A DNA stretch of 64,000 nt from Thermoanaerobacter uzonensis DSM 18761 (GTDB lineage: Bacteria > Bacillota > Thermoanaerobacteria > Thermoanaerobacterales > Thermoanaerobacteraceae): positions 276,858-340,857 of the forward strand of contig NZ_FQUR01000006.1 in assembly GCF_900129115.1 (NCBI RefSeq), given 5' to 3'. Below, one piece after another: positions 27,390-37,783 of the stretch. Position numbers and translations under genes: made by a program. The notes below the pieces were generated by a model that worked only from the letters and a program-made list of their open reading frames with translations, had not been told where the DNA came from and did not search any database. Position 1 is the first letter of the stretch. Every line of letters begins with the position of its first letter.

Positions 27390-28435
27390 GAATAGCGATA
27401 ATCGCTCTTACAAAAAACGCATCAAAGTTGGCGAATGAGATTGGCACAAAATTAAAAGGGGATGTGTATGTAAAAGAAAAATACACAACCCCTGAAGACT
27501 ACGCAATAGAAGGAGATTTTATAGAATTTGTCCATAAAATATTTAGAAAATATCAAGGGTTGGTCTTTGTAATGGCTACAGGGATTGTGGTAAGGACAAT
27601 TGCAGGGGTTGTGAAGGATAAATTTACCGACCCTGCTGTTGTGGTAGTAGACGAAAAAGGGAAGTTTGCCATAAGCCTTTTGTCCGGGCATGTGGGAGGT
27701 GCAAACAGACTTGCGCTCAAAGTGGCTTCTATAATTGGAGCGCAGCCTGTCATAACAACTGCAACAGATGTAGAGGGAGTCATATCCCTTGACGTTATTG
27801 CTAAGGACTACGGGTACCAAATTGAAAATAAAGAAGATTTGAAAAAGGTTAGCGCTGCCCTTGTAAATGGAGAAAATGTACGTTTTATTCTTGATGAAGA
27901 TGTAGAGAAAATACCTTTGCTAAAAGATTATGTAAAAAATGAAGATGACCGTCAAGTTGACGCTTTTGTTTACATAACTGACAAAGAAATAAAAAAACCG
28001 TTAGAAAAACCTTATGTCATATTAAGGCCTAAAAATATAGTTATTGGCTTAGGATGCAAAAAAGGAATAACTTTTGAGGATTTGTTTTTCTTTGTCAGTG
28101 AAACCTTTAAAAAGTTAAATTTAACCTTAAAAAGCGTCGAGTCAATTGCTACTATAAATATAAAAAAAGAAGAAAAAGGGATACAGCAGTTGGCAAAATT
28201 TTTGAAAATTCCTCTTGTGTTTTACACAAAAGAGAATTTAAAAAAAGTAGAAGATAAATTTCCTATCTCGGATTTTGTTTTTCATACCGTGGGAGTTGGA
28301 AGTGTTGCAAGGCCTTCTGCTTATTTAGCTAGTAGCGGTGGCAAAGAGATAGCATATCTTAAGAAGAATGGGATGACACTTGCCATATATAAGAAAGAAG
28401 GATTGAAATGGGATGGATTAAAGTCGTGGGAATAG
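27386..28435 (+). CDS. cbiG: cobalt-precorrin-5A hydrolase
   Basis: 349-residue protein that opens the delta-lactone and releases acetaldehyde, allowing ring contraction. The N-terminal half shows VFVMATGIVVRTIAG and SLLSGHVGGANRLA; the C-terminal CbiG domain starts at GLGCKKGI and ends with the conserved VGVGSVARPSAYLAS. The 28-nt overlap with cbiH signals tight translational coupling. Confidence 0.93.
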   Translation: MRIAIIALTKNASKLANEIGTKLKGDVYVKEKYTTPEDYAIEGDFIEFVHKIFRKYQGLVFVMATGIVVRTIAGVVKDKFTDPAVVVVDEKGKFAISLLSGHVGGANRLALKVASIIGAQPVITTATDVEGVISLDVIAKDYGYQIENKEDLKKVSAALVNGENVRFILDEDVEKIPLLKDYVKNEDDRQVDAFVYITDKEIKKPLEKPYVILRPKNIVIGLGCKKGITFEDLFFFVSETFKKLNLTLKSVESIATINIKKEEKGIQQLAKFLKIPLVFYTKENLKKVEDKFPISDFVFHTVGVGSVARPSAYLASSGGKEIAYLKKNGMTLAIYKKEGLKWDGLKSWE

Positions 28436-29139
28436 GTCCCGGTGATATAAATGACATGACTCTTAAAGCCTGCAATGCCTTAAAAGAATGTGATGTAGTC
28501 GTAGGATATACTACTTATATAAATCTTATTAAACCTTTAATTAAGGACAAAGAGGTAATTTCATTAGGGATGAGAAAAGAAATTGACAGGGCTAAAAAAG
28601 CTGTTGAGTTAGCTTTGCAAGGTAAAAATGTGTGCATTGTGTCAAGCGGTGATGCAGGCATATATGGCATGGCAGGGCTTATGTATGAGGTTGTCCATAA
28701 AGAAAACTTAGATTTAAAAATAGAAGTAATACCAGGAGTAACTGCTCTAAGTGCTGCGGCAGCTATACTGGGAGCACCTGTAATGCAGGATTTTGCAGTT
28801 ATAAGTCTTTCAGACCACTTGGTACCTTGGCAGGTGATAGAAAAAAGATTGGCTCTTTCAGCACAAGCTGATTTTGTAATTGTCCTTTACAACCCTAAGA
28901 GCAAAGAAAGGCCGGAAAATCTTATGAAAGCCCAGAAAATTATTATGAAATACAAAAAAGAGGATATCCCTGTAGGAATAGTGAAAAATGCTTCAAGAGA
29001 GGGACAACAAGTGATAATCACCACTTTAAAAGAAATGGCAAATTATGAAATTGACATGAGGACGATTGTAATAATAGGGAATGAAAGTACTTATGTAGAA
29101 AATGGTAAAATGGTAACGCCGAGGGGATATGTACTGTGA
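28408..29139 (+). CDS. cbiH: cobalt-precorrin-3B C17-methyltransferase (ring contraction)
   Basis: 243-residue tetrapyrrole methylase: VVGIGPGDINDMTLKA, VSSGDAGIYGMAGLMYE, VIPGVTALSAAAAILG and VLYNPKSKERP are CbiH/CobJ hallmarks. There is no extra iron-sulphur extension. AAGGA precedes the ATG at 28408, within cbiG. Confidence 0.93.
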   Translation: MGWIKVVGIGPGDINDMTLKACNALKECDVVVGYTTYINLIKPLIKDKEVISLGMRKEIDRAKKAVELALQGKNVCIVSSGDAGIYGMAGLMYEVVHKENLDLKIEVIPGVTALSAAAAILGAPVMQDFAVISLSDHLVPWQVIEKRLALSAQADFVIVLYNPKSKERPENLMKAQKIIMKYKKEDIPVGIVKNASREGQQVIITTLKEMANYEIDMRTIVIIGNESTYVENGKMVTPRGYVL

Positions 29140-29891
29140 TACTGGTTTTGGCAGGTACAAAAGACGGAAGGGAGATTGCAGAAAGATTAAAGTTTAAAGG
29201 TTTTGAGGTTATAGCAAGTACAGTTACAGATTATGGTGCAAGTCTTTTTAGTGAGGGAATTAAAGTTCACAAAGGGGCAATGGATGAACTAAGCCTCGTT
29301 AATTTTATTTATAAAAACAATATAGACATTGTAGTTGACGCAACTCATCCTTTTGCAAAAGATGTAAGCATAAATGCTATAAATGCCTGTAACAAAACTG
29401 GTATCAAGTATATAAGGCATGAAAGAGAAAGTCTATATTACTACAATGCCATTGTAGTTAAAAGTTTTGAAGAGGCAGCAGAAGAATGTAAAAAATACGA
29501 CAGCATTTTTTTGACTGTAGGTAGTAAAAACCTCGAAAAATTTAGGGGTCTCTGGGAAATAGGAAAAAAGGTGACGGCAAGAGTGCTTCCTTTAAGTAAC
29601 GTCATAAAAAAGTGTGAAGATTTAGGATTAAAACCCAAAGATATAATAGCGATGGAGGGTCCTTTTACCAAAGAACTTAATTATCAAATGTTTAAAGAAA
29701 GAAATGCGGAAGTGGTTGTGACAAAAGATAGTGGTATTGTGGGAGGAGTATTAGAAAAGTTTGAAGCTGCTAAAATGCTGGGTATTCCTGTTATCCTTAT
29801 AAAAAGGCCTGATATAAATTATCCTGTTGTAGTAACAGATGTTGATAGTCTCATAAATGAGGTGACAAAAATTGGACATAAACAATATTAA
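29136..29891 (+). CDS. cbiJ: cobalt-precorrin-6A reductase
   Basis: 251-residue NAD(P)H-dependent reductase. LVLAGTKDGREIAERL at the start and VVDATHPFAKDVSINAI are family signatures (CbiJ/CobK). GTG start with a 4-nt overlap of cbiH; its end overlaps the hemA start by 20 nt. Confidence 0.93.
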   Translation: MILVLAGTKDGREIAERLKFKGFEVIASTVTDYGASLFSEGIKVHKGAMDELSLVNFIYKNNIDIVVDATHPFAKDVSINAINACNKTGIKYIRHERESLYYYNAIVVKSFEEAAEECKKYDSIFLTVGSKNLEKFRGLWEIGKKVTARVLPLSNVIKKCEDLGLKPKDIIAMEGPFTKELNYQMFKERNAEVVVTKDSGIVGGVLEKFEAAKMLGIPVILIKRPDINYPVVVTDVDSLINEVTKIGHKQY

Positions 29892-31059
29892 AATGGTGGG
29901 AGTAGATAAGGATACTCCTTTAGAATTGAGAGAAAAAGTTTCTTTTAAAGATATTGGAAAGGCATTAATAAAATTAAAAGAGTTGGGACTGGAGGAGGTT
30001 GTAATACTTTCCACCTGTCACAGAAGTGAAATTTACTTTTGTTCACAAAAAATATCCACGGATGAAGTAAAAGATTTTTTCATAAATTACTTTGGCTTAA
30101 AAGAAGATTTCATAAAATATTTAAGGCAAATTTACGGACTTGATGCAGTGGAACACATTTTTAGAGTTGCCTGTGGACTTGAATCTATGGTAGTAGGTGA
30201 AGACCAAATATTGTCACAGGTGAAGGAGGCTATAGATACCGCACAGGCTTTCAACTCTTCCGGAAAGATACTTTTTAAACTTTTTAGAGATGCAGTAACT
30301 CTTGGGAAAAAAGCTCGTACAGATACGGGTATAAAAGATCTGGCTTTGTCTATAAGCTATATTGCAGTTAAATTTGTTCAAGAAGTATTTGAGGATATAA
30401 AAGGCAAAAAGGCTTTTGTGATAGGTCTTGGCGAGATGGGGCAAAATGCTATGAAAAATCTCATAGATAAGGGTGCTGATGTATTTGTTACAAACAGGAC
30501 TTTTTCAAAAGCTATCCAATTAAAGGAGCGAATTCCGGAGATACATGTCGTGCCTTATGAACAAAAATATCTTTACATTGCCAGTAGTGATATTGTAATA
30601 AGTGCCACAAATGCTCCTCATTATACGATAAGTTATGAAAAGTTTAAAGAAGTTTACAATGGAAGAAAAATTTGCATGTTAGATATAGCTCTTCCTAGGG
30701 ATATAGACCCAAGAATAGGACAAATAGAAGGGGTAAGTCTTTATACTATTGACGATTTAAAAAAGACAGCGGAGGAAAACAAAAAAGAGAGGCTTTTACT
30801 CATTCCCGTTATTGAAAAAATGGTGAAAGAGGAAGTGGATGAATTTGAAAAATGGTACAAAACACTTGAAATAGAGCCTTATATAAAAGAAGTAAGTAGA
30901 TATGCCAATGAAGTTTATAACACAGAATTCCAAAGAATTGTAAATAAATTGACTGACGTATCTGAAAAAGACAAGGAAAATATAAAAATCGCTTTAAAAA
31001 GAGTTGCAAATAAAATGGCTAATAAAATGATAACGTACCTTAAAGAAAACGCCTATTAG
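29872..31059 (+). CDS. hemA: glutamyl-tRNA reductase
   Basis: 395-residue NADPH enzyme beginning the C5 route to 5-aminolevulinate. The catalytic Cys is in LSTCHRSEIYF, where the usual Asn after Cys is His. GLESMVVGEDQILSQVK and the NADPH-binding GLGEMGQNAMKNL follow, then a C-terminal helical dimerisation domain. TTG at 29872 is supported by GAGGTG 7 nt upstream; ATG at 29893 is an alternative. Located directly after the corrin genes, so ALA production is co-expressed with B12 synthesis. Confidence 0.93.
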   Translation: MDINNIKMVGVDKDTPLELREKVSFKDIGKALIKLKELGLEEVVILSTCHRSEIYFCSQKISTDEVKDFFINYFGLKEDFIKYLRQIYGLDAVEHIFRVACGLESMVVGEDQILSQVKEAIDTAQAFNSSGKILFKLFRDAVTLGKKARTDTGIKDLALSISYIAVKFVQEVFEDIKGKKAFVIGLGEMGQNAMKNLIDKGADVFVTNRTFSKAIQLKERIPEIHVVPYEQKYLYIASSDIVISATNAPHYTISYEKFKEVYNGRKICMLDIALPRDIDPRIGQIEGVSLYTIDDLKKTAEENKKERLLLIPVIEKMVKEEVDEFEKWYKTLEIEPYIKEVSRYANEVYNTEFQRIVNKLTDVSEKDKENIKIALKRVANKMANKMITYLKENAY

Positions 31060-31074
31060 AATCTGGAGGTAAAG

Positions 31075-31974
31075 ATGAAAAAAGTTATAAAAGTCGGCAC
31101 AAGGTCAAGTGAATTGGCTTTAAAGCAAACCGCAATGGTTATAAATGAAATAAAAAAATTTAGGCAGGATTTTGAATTTGAAATAGTAAAGATAACCACA
31201 CAAGGGGATGCATTAATTGACAAACCTGTTAGTGAAATAGGGGGAAAAGGGGTTTTTGTAAAAGAAATAGAAAGTGCATTGCTCAAAGGCGAAATTGACA
31301 TGGCAGTCCACAGCATGAAGGACATGCCTTATGAAATACCTAAAGGGCTCAAGCTCATGGCAGTTTTAAAAAGAGAAGACCCAAAGGATGTGTTTGTTTC
31401 AAGAGATGGTACGCAATTTATGGATTTAAAAGAAGGGGCTAAAATTGGGACCAGCAGTTTAAGAAGGCAAGTGCAGCTTAAAGCTTTAAAGCCAGACATA
31501 CAGATTGTTCCAATAAGAGGTAATGTGAGGACGAGACTCAAAAAAATGGAAGAACTAAACCTTGATGGCATTGTTTTGGCAGCGGCGGGTTTGCACAGGT
31601 TAGGATTTGAGAATGTTATTACTGAGTATTTCCCACTTGATGTAGTTGTGCCGGCACCCTGTCAGGGAATTCTTGCAGTAGAAATTGCGGAAAATTTTGA
31701 TAATATATTTCAAGAGTTTTATTCCTATATTGTTGATAGAAGAACATTTTTTGAGGCTTCTGTTGAAAGGGAACTTCTAAAAGCTTTTGGAGTTAATTGT
31801 AGACAGCCTTTTGGTGCCTATGCCCAATACAGAAAAGAGGAAGACGAAGAGAAAATAAACATAAAAGTTGTTTATCAAAAAGAGGATAAACTTTTAAAAA
31901 GTGAAGTGACTGGTTTAATTGACGAAACCGATAAAATGATAGAAAAGCTTATTAAAGAATTTGGAGGTTTATGA
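31075..31974 (+). CDS. hemC: hydroxymethylbilane synthase (porphobilinogen deaminase)
   Basis: 299-residue enzyme polymerising four porphobilinogens. Motifs are VGTRSSELALKQT, VHSMKDMPYEIP and GTSSLRRQVQLKALKP; the dipyrromethane cofactor Cys is in GVNCRQPFGAYAQY. CTGGAGG precedes the ATG. Its 3' end overlaps the cobA-hemD gene by 4 nt. Confidence 0.94.
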   Translation: MKKVIKVGTRSSELALKQTAMVINEIKKFRQDFEFEIVKITTQGDALIDKPVSEIGGKGVFVKEIESALLKGEIDMAVHSMKDMPYEIPKGLKLMAVLKREDPKDVFVSRDGTQFMDLKEGAKIGTSSLRRQVQLKALKPDIQIVPIRGNVRTRLKKMEELNLDGIVLAAAGLHRLGFENVITEYFPLDVVVPAPCQGILAVEIAENFDNIFQEFYSYIVDRRTFFEASVERELLKAFGVNCRQPFGAYAQYRKEEDEEKINIKVVYQKEDKLLKSEVTGLIDETDKMIEKLIKEFGGL

Positions 31975-33467
31975 TGTCAGGGATTGTGTATTTGATAGGA
32001 GCAGGACCTGGAGATATTGGGCTTTTGACTTTAAAAGCGGTCGAATTGATAAAAAATGCAGATGTGCTGGTGTATGACAGGCTCATTAATGAAGATATTT
32101 TAAAAATGGCAAAAAAGGATGCAGAGCTTATTGATGTGGGAAAGTTTCCGGATAATCACAAGGTACCTCAAAGTAAAATAAACGAAATAATTGCGAAAAA
32201 GGCTCTTTCTGGCAAAAAAGTAGCGAGAATTAAAGGAGGAGACCCATTTGTATTCGGAAGAGGTGGCGAAGAGGCTGAATACCTTTCACAAAAAAGAATA
32301 CCTTATGAGGTAGTGCCAGGCATAACATCTGCAGTGGCTGTCCTATCCTATGCAGGAATTCCTGTAACTCATAGAGATTTAAGCTCTTCATTTCACGTAA
32401 TAACGGGTCATGAACGGGAAGGAAAAGATAAAAGCCTCAATTGGGAAGTCATATCAAAGCTCGATGGGACACTGGTATTTCTCATGGGGATAAAAAATAT
32501 AGAAAAAATTGTGCAAAAACTTCTCAATTACGGCAAAGATCCTCATACACCAGCAGCAGTAGTAATGGAAGGCACTACTCCAAAGCAAAAAGTTGTAACT
32601 GGGAAACTCATTGATATTCCAAGTCTCGTCCGAAAAGAAGGAATAAAAAATCCCGGAGTTTTTGCTGTAGGAGATGTTGTGGCATTAAGGGATAGATTAA
32701 AATGGTACGAAAACAAAAAGCTTTTTGGAAAAAGGATTTTGCTTACAAGGACCTATGAACAGTCACAACAGATGAAAAAAATTTTGAGCGAAGAGGGAGC
32801 AGATGTTGTTATTTGTCCTACTATTAAAATCACGCCGTTTTTGAATAACATAGAAATGTTTTTAGAAGAAATACACAAATTTGATTACGCTGTATTTACA
32901 AGTGTAAATAGTGTTCGTAGTTTTATTGAAGCTTCCCGAGAAAAAAGGTTTGATTTAAGAAATTTAAGTATTAAAGTAGTAGCAATAGGAAGTAAGACTG
33001 CGGAAGCTTTAGAAAATATTTTTATATATCCAGATATAATTCCTGAGGAATACACCTCATACTCTTTGGCAAATGCTCTTAAAAAACATGTTGAAGGGAA
33101 AAACATAGTGCTTTTGACTTCTCAGATAGGTGGGGATATATTGATGGAAAGCCTAGGAAATTGCGCTAACGTACAAAAAATTGTTGCATATAAAAATGAA
33201 CCAAATTATGAAATAAAGGGAAAGCTTATAAGTGAACTCCGCAAAGGAATAGATATTGCTGTATTTACAAGTTCCTCTACTTTTAATTATATGCATCAAT
33301 TAATAGGAGACGAAATAAATCTTCTAAAAAACTCTAAAATAGCTGCAATAGGACCTGTAACAAAGAAGGCTATAGATGATAAAGGATTTAATGTAGACAT
33401 AATGCCAAGCGAATACACAACGGAAAAACTTATTGAAGAAATATTAAAAAACTATCAAAACCAATAG
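31971..33467 (+). CDS. cobA-hemD: uroporphyrinogen-III C-methyltransferase / uroporphyrinogen-III synthase fusion
   Basis: 498-residue bifunctional protein. Residues ~1-245 are a SUMT domain ([60 protein letters not shown]) that makes precorrin-2. Residues ~255-498 are HemD, the cosynthase ([40 protein letters not shown]). The fusion is common in clostridia. GGAGG sits before the ATG pair at 31971/31974. Confidence 0.94.
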   Translation: MMSGIVYLIGAGPGDIGLLTLKAVELIKNADVLVYDRLINEDILKMAKKDAELIDVGKFPDNHKVPQSKINEIIAKKALSGKKVARIKGGDPFVFGRGGEEAEYLSQKRIPYEVVPGITSAVAVLSYAGIPVTHRDLSSSFHVITGHEREGKDKSLNWEVISKLDGTLVFLMGIKNIEKIVQKLLNYGKDPHTPAAVVMEGTTPKQKVVTGKLIDIPSLVRKEGIKNPGVFAVGDVVALRDRLKWYENKKLFGKRILLTRTYEQSQQMKKILSEEGADVVICPTIKITPFLNNIEMFLEEIHKFDYAVFTSVNSVRSFIEASREKRFDLRNLSIKVVAIGSKTAEALENIFIYPDIIPEEYTSYSLANALKKHVEGKNIVLLTSQIGGDILMESLGNCANVQKIVAYKNEPNYEIKGKLISELRKGIDIAVFTSSSTFNYMHQLIGDEINLLKNSKIAAIGPVTKKAIDDKGFNVDIMPSEYTTEKLIEEILKNYQNQ

Positions 33468-33481
33468 AAAGAGGAGATAAA

Positions 33482-34456
33482 ATGGATTTGGTAAAAAGGC
33501 CAAGAAGGCTTAGGATAAACAGCATTTTAAGGGATATGATAAGAGAAACTTCTTTAGATGTAGGTGACCTTATATATCCTCTTTTTGTTGTGCCAGGAGA
33601 TAATATAAAAGAAGAGATAGATTCAATGCCAGGTGTTTACCATTTTTCTATAGATTTGCTTATAGAAGAAGTTAAAGAAGTGCGTGACCTTGGAATTCCT
33701 GCTATTTTACTTTTTGGTGTGCCTTCATATAAAGATGAATTCGGGTCAGAGGCTTACAGCGAGGAAGGTATCGTTCAAAAAGCGGTGAGAGAAATAAAAG
33801 AAAAAGTGCCAGAAATTGTGGTAATAACAGATGTATGTATGTGTGGGTATACAACTCATGGACACTGTGGCATTGTTGAAAATGGCCAAGTTCTAAATGA
33901 CAAAACAGTGGACTACATTGCTAAAATAGCCTTGTCCCATGTTGAGGCAGGGGCGGATATTGTAGCGCCTTCTGACATGATGGATGGAAGAGTAGCTGCC
34001 ATAAGAAAGCTTTTAGATAGTAAAGGATTTGTAAATACACCTATTATGGCTTACAGTGCTAAATACGCTTCCTCTTTTTATGGACCTTTTAGAGAAGCAG
34101 CAGATTCTTTCCCACAATTTGGCGACAGAAAGTCTTATCAAATGGACTATGGAAATTCCAATGAAGCCTTAAGAGAAATAGCTCTTGACATTGAAGAAGG
34201 AGCAGATATTGTCATGGTAAAGCCGGCACTTTCTTATCTTGATATTATAAGGCGGGTAAAGGATAATTTCAACATTCCTATTGCTGCTTATAATGTAAGT
34301 GGAGAATATTCAATGGTAAAGGCGGCAGCTAAGATGGGTTGGATTGATGAAAAATCGGTAGTCTTAGAAATACTCACTTCAATTAAAAGGGCAGGGGCAG
34401 ATATAGTTATAACCTACTTTGCAAAGGATGTTGCGAAATGGCTTATTACCCTGTAA
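33482..34456 (+). CDS. hemB: porphobilinogen synthase (ALA dehydratase)
   Basis: 324-residue enzyme condensing two ALA molecules. The cysteine-rich zinc site [15 protein letters not shown] shows it is the zinc-dependent type. Schiff-base lysines lie in [16 protein letters not shown] and [12 protein letters not shown]. Preceded by AGAGGAG and overlapping the next gene by 19 nt. Confidence 0.95.
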   Translation: MDLVKRPRRLRINSILRDMIRETSLDVGDLIYPLFVVPGDNIKEEIDSMPGVYHFSIDLLIEEVKEVRDLGIPAILLFGVPSYKDEFGSEAYSEEGIVQKAVREIKEKVPEIVVITDVCMCGYTTHGHCGIVENGQVLNDKTVDYIAKIALSHVEAGADIVAPSDMMDGRVAAIRKLLDSKGFVNTPIMAYSAKYASSFYGPFREAADSFPQFGDRKSYQMDYGNSNEALREIALDIEEGADIVMVKPALSYLDIIRRVKDNFNIPIAAYNVSGEYSMVKAAAKMGWIDEKSVVLEILTSIKRAGADIVITYFAKDVAKWLITL

Positions 34457-36333
34457 TGCTTAATGTAAAAAACAAAAAATGCCTTGTTGTAGGGGGTGGC
34501 AAAGTTGCTCTTAGAAAAATTTTATCTCTTGTTGAAGGAGAAGCTTTAGTTACTGCCATTTCTCCTTCTTTTGATGAAGGAATAATTGAGCTTGCAGCAA
34601 AAGAAAAAGTGGAACTTATAAGACGTGAGTATCAACAAGGGGATGTAAGGGGATTTTTTGTTGCGATTGCTGCTACAGATGATGAGAAGGTAAATAAACT
34701 TGTGGCGTCAGATGGAGAAAAATACAATGTGCTTGTAAATGTGGTTGATGATAAAGACCTTTCTTCTTTTATTGTACCTGCCATTGTAAAAAGGGGAGAC
34801 CTAATTATTTCTATATCTACAAGTGGCAAAAGTCCACTTCTTTCGAGAATGATAAAAGAAAAATTGGAGTCAATTTTCAATGATGACTATGAAAAACTAT
34901 TACAAAAACTATATCAGAAGAGGATGGAATTAAAGGAAAAAGATTTTGCTAAAGAAGAAAAAATGGCTATTTACAGAAAAATTATTAAAAAAAGCGGGCT
35001 GTTAAGAGGTGATTCTGTGAAAACTGATAAATCGCAAAAGCTTTTTGAAAAAGCTAAAAAACTTATGCCAGGTGGTGTTAATAGCCCTGTAAGAGCTTTT
35101 AAATCAGTAGGAGCTACTCCTGTTTTTATAAAAAAGGGACAAGGAAGTCATATTTGGGATGAAGATGGCAATGAATACATAGACTATGTTCTTTCATGGG
35201 GACCGCTAATACTTGGGCATTCACATCCACAGGTGGTAGAAGCTATTAAAAAACAAGCACAACTGGGTACCAGTTTTGGAGCCTGTACAGAGTTGGAAGT
35301 TAAGATGGCAGAAAAAATAATTGAGGCTGTTCCATCTATAGAAGTTGTCAGAATGGTGAATTCAGGCACAGAAGCCACTATGAGTGCTATAAGATTGGCA
35401 AGGGGATATACGGGCAGAGACATCATTGTAAAATTTGAAGGATGTTATCACGGACATTCTGACAGCCTGCTTATAAAAGCAGGGTCAGGTGCACTTACTT
35501 TTGGAATGCCTGATTCAAAGGGCGTAACAAACGAGATAGCAAAGGATACAATTATAGCTAGATATAATGATATCAAAATGGTAGAAGATATTTTTGAAAT
35601 GTACGGTGAGAACATCGCCGCTGTAATTGTAGAGCCTATTGCAGGTAATATGGGTACAGTTTTACCTGAAGAGGGATTTTTAAAGGGATTGAGAGAGATT
35701 ACTGCAAAGTATAAATCACTTTTAATTTTTGATGAAGTGATGACAGGTTTTAGAGTGTCTTATTCAGGGGCACAAGGGCTTTACAATATTATGCCTGATA
35801 TTACTACGCTTGGTAAAATTATTGGTGGAGGTCTTCCTGTTGGTGCCTATGGAGGAAAGGAAGAGATTATGAGAATGATTTCTCCTGATGGACCGGTGTA
35901 TCAAGCAGGGACTTTGTCTGGCAATCCTCTAGCAATGACAGCAGGCTTTGAGACTTTAAAAATATTATCTGAAACTTCCAATATTTATGAAGAGTTAGAC
36001 AAGAAAGCAGAAAAATTGTGTAAGGGGCTAAAAGAAAGCATAGTTCAAAATGGAATTGATGTTACAATAAATAGAATAGGCAGCATGATGTGTATGTTTT
36101 TTACGAATGATGAAGTAAAAGACTATAACTCTGCTTTAAAATCAAACACTGTTGTGTATGCTGCATATTTTAGAGAAATGCTGAAAAGGGGTGTGTACCT
36201 GCCTCCTTCTCAATTTGAGACCTTCTTTTTATCAATGGCTCATACAGAGGAGGATATTGAAAAAACAATTGAGGCTAGTTTTGAAGTTGCAAAAATTATA
36301 AGTAAGCAATACAAGGACATTTCTATTCATTGA
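34438..36333 (+). CDS. hemL: precorrin-2 dehydrogenase (siroheme synthase N-domain) fused to glutamate-1-semialdehyde aminotransferase
   Basis: 631-residue fusion. Residues 1-~190 match the CysG-N/Met8p-type NAD-dependent precorrin-2 dehydrogenase ([48 protein letters not shown]). Residues ~194-631 are complete HemL ([18 protein letters not shown] lysine in [35 protein letters not shown]). An in-frame GTG at 35017, with GAGGTG 5 nt upstream, marks the former start of a separate hemL and may still allow free HemL (438 residues, close to the usual ~430). The dehydrogenase makes sirohydrochlorin for CbiX; HemL makes ALA. No stop codon or frameshift separates the two parts. Confidence 0.93.
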   Translation: MAYYPVMLNVKNKKCLVVGGGKVALRKILSLVEGEALVTAISPSFDEGIIELAAKEKVELIRREYQQGDVRGFFVAIAATDDEKVNKLVASDGEKYNVLVNVVDDKDLSSFIVPAIVKRGDLIISISTSGKSPLLSRMIKEKLESIFNDDYEKLLQKLYQKRMELKEKDFAKEEKMAIYRKIIKKSGLLRGDSVKTDKSQKLFEKAKKLMPGGVNSPVRAFKSVGATPVFIKKGQGSHIWDEDGNEYIDYVLSWGPLILGHSHPQVVEAIKKQAQLGTSFGACTELEVKMAEKIIEAVPSIEVVRMVNSGTEATMSAIRLARGYTGRDIIVKFEGCYHGHSDSLLIKAGSGALTFGMPDSKGVTNEIAKDTIIARYNDIKMVEDIFEMYGENIAAVIVEPIAGNMGTVLPEEGFLKGLREITAKYKSLLIFDEVMTGFRVSYSGAQGLYNIMPDITTLGKIIGGGLPVGAYGGKEEIMRMISPDGPVYQAGTLSGNPLAMTAGFETLKILSETSNIYEELDKKAEKLCKGLKESIVQNGIDVTINRIGSMMCMFFTNDEVKDYNSALKSNTVVYAAYFREMLKRGVYLPPSQFETFFLSMAHTEEDIEKTIEASFEVAKIISKQYKDISIH

Positions 36334-36358
36334 CAACCTATTTATAAAATGATATCCT
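36330..36358 (+). promoter_or_regulatory. promoter of the cobalt-transport operon
   Basis: TTGACA (36330-36335) overlaps the hemL stop codon; a 17-nt spacer leads to TATCCT (36353-36358). It precedes riboswitch 2 by about 28 nt, so cbiMNQO can be transcribed independently of the upstream operon. Confidence 0.55.
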
Positions 36359-36386
36359 TTATTTAAAGGGAGAATTGAATAACATG

Positions 36387-36618
36387 CAAATACAGGTGCC
36401 CAATTTTGGAATCCAAATTGGGTTAAAAGGGAAGCAGGTGAAAATCCTGCACGGTCCCGCCACTGTGATGGTGAGCTCTTTACATTATGCCACTGTCTGT
36501 CACTCAGCGGAGCACGAATTTAACAAATTATATTTCGTATAAAAACATGCTCCGCTGAGTGACGGATGGGAAGGCGTAAAGAGCAATGAACCTAAGTCAG
36601 GAGACCTGCCTGTATTTG
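36387..36618 (+). ncRNA. cobalamin riboswitch 2 with extended peripheral hairpin
   Basis: Cobalamin aptamer closed by a perfect 10-bp P1 (CAAATACAGG 36387-36396 with CCTGTATTTG 36609-36618). It contains GGGAAGCAGGTGAAAATCC, GCACGGTCCCGCCACTGTGATG, GCCACTG, GGATGGGAAGGC and the B12 box AGTCAGGAGACCTGCC. Between GCCACTG and GGATGGGAAGG lies a 16-bp perfect stem (36499-36514 with 36548-36563) absent from riboswitch 1, which makes this element longer than usual. It controls cbiMNQO. Confidence 0.94.
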
Positions 36619-36680
36619 TGACACACTTACTCTACGGTCGATAGAGGGGGTGTTATAAAGGGATAAGTATGTGTTTTTTA

Positions 36681-36719
36681 CCTCTTAACGCCGTTGGTAA
36701 GTTAAGAGGTTTTCTTTTT
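36681..36719 (+). terminator. riboswitch 2 expression-platform terminator
   Basis: A perfect 9-bp stem CCTCTTAAC (36681-36689) / GTTAAGAGG (36701-36709) is followed by TTTTCTTTTT. It ends 31 nt before the cbiM start. Confidence 0.85.
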
Positions 36720-36749
36720 ACTTAAATTTTACAAAAAGAGGTGTGTGTG

Positions 36750-37493
36750 ATGAAAAGGTGGATGTTACTTGCAGCATTTGCGTTGCTTTTAATAGCTCCA
36801 CAAATTGCCTATTCAATGCATATAATGGAAGGTTTTCTACCTCTTAAATGGTGTATAATATGGGATATAGCTTCTTTGCCTTTTGTGGTTATAGGACTTA
36901 TAGCGATAAACAAAAAAGTAAAAGAGAATCCAAAACTTAAGATGCTTTTAGGTTTTGCAGGTGCTTTTGCATTTGTGCTTTCAGCACTTAAAATACCTTC
37001 AGTTACAGGAAGTTGTTCGCATCCAACCGGCGTAGGACTTGGAGCTATACTCTTTGGACCTTTTGCTATGAGCGTTTTAGGCCTTATAGTCCTTTTGTTT
37101 CAGGCATTACTTTTGGCCCATGGCGGCATAACGACTTTGGGCGCTAATACATTTTCCATGGCTATAGTAGGGCCAATTGCTTCCTATTATATATTTAAAG
37201 GGGTAAAAAAAGCAGGTGGTCCAAATTGGCTTGCAGTATTTTTAGCTGCCTCAATTGGGGATTTGCTTACATATGTAACTACCTCCTTCCAACTTGCTAT
37301 TGCTTTCCCTGCTGAAGTAGGCGGCTTTACAGCCTCATTTTTAAAATTTATGGGGATATTTGCAGTGACACAGGTACCTTTGGCAATAAGTGAGGGGCTT
37401 TTAACTGTGCTCGTAATCAATATGCTAACTGCCTACAGTAAAGAAGAACTCATTGAACTTAAGGTTTTAGAGAAAGAAGGTAAGGCAATATGA
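36750..37493 (+). CDS. cbiM: cobalt ECF transporter substrate-capture protein CbiM
   Basis: 247-residue membrane protein. After a cleavable-looking hydrophobic N-terminus, the mature sequence starts [13 protein letters not shown], the metal-binding N-terminal motif of CbiM/NikM (Met-His). [14 protein letters not shown] is also diagnostic. ATG at 36750 has AGAGGTG 6 nt upstream. First gene of the second riboswitch operon. Confidence 0.94.
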   Translation: MKRWMLLAAFALLLIAPQIAYSMHIMEGFLPLKWCIIWDIASLPFVVIGLIAINKKVKENPKLKMLLGFAGAFAFVLSALKIPSVTGSCSHPTGVGLGAILFGPFAMSVLGLIVLLFQALLLAHGGITTLGANTFSMAIVGPIASYYIFKGVKKAGGPNWLAVFLAASIGDLLTYVTTSFQLAIAFPAEVGGFTASFLKFMGIFAVTQVPLAISEGLLTVLVINMLTAYSKEELIELKVLEKEGKAI

Positions 37494-37783
37494 AGGATAA
37501 AAAGTTTTTAATAAAGAATTTGATATTGGGCTTGTTGGTTATTTTACTGGTGGTGTTTCCCCTTGTTACTATTAAAAATGCTGAATTTGCTGGTGCAGAT
37601 GACAGGGCGACAGAAGCTATTGCTCAGGTAGACAAAAATTACAAGCCATGGTTTAAACCAATTTGGGAGCCACCAAGTGGAGAAATTGAAAGCCTTTTGT
37701 TTGCCTTACAGGCTGCAATTGGTGCAGGCTTTTTGGGATATTATATAGGTGTTGCGAAGGGGAGAAAAAATGCTAATAGATAG
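37490..37783 (+). CDS. cbiN: cobalt transport accessory protein CbiN
   Basis: 97-residue protein with two membrane helices flanking an extracytoplasmic loop ([39 protein letters not shown]). This is the standard CbiN layout; CbiN loads Co2+ into CbiM. Overlaps cbiM by 4 nt and cbiQ by 14 nt. Confidence 0.93.
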   Translation: MKDKKFLIKNLILGLLVILLVVFPLVTIKNAEFAGADDRATEAIAQVDKNYKPWFKPIWEPPSGEIESLLFALQAAIGAGFLGYYIGVAKGRKNANR

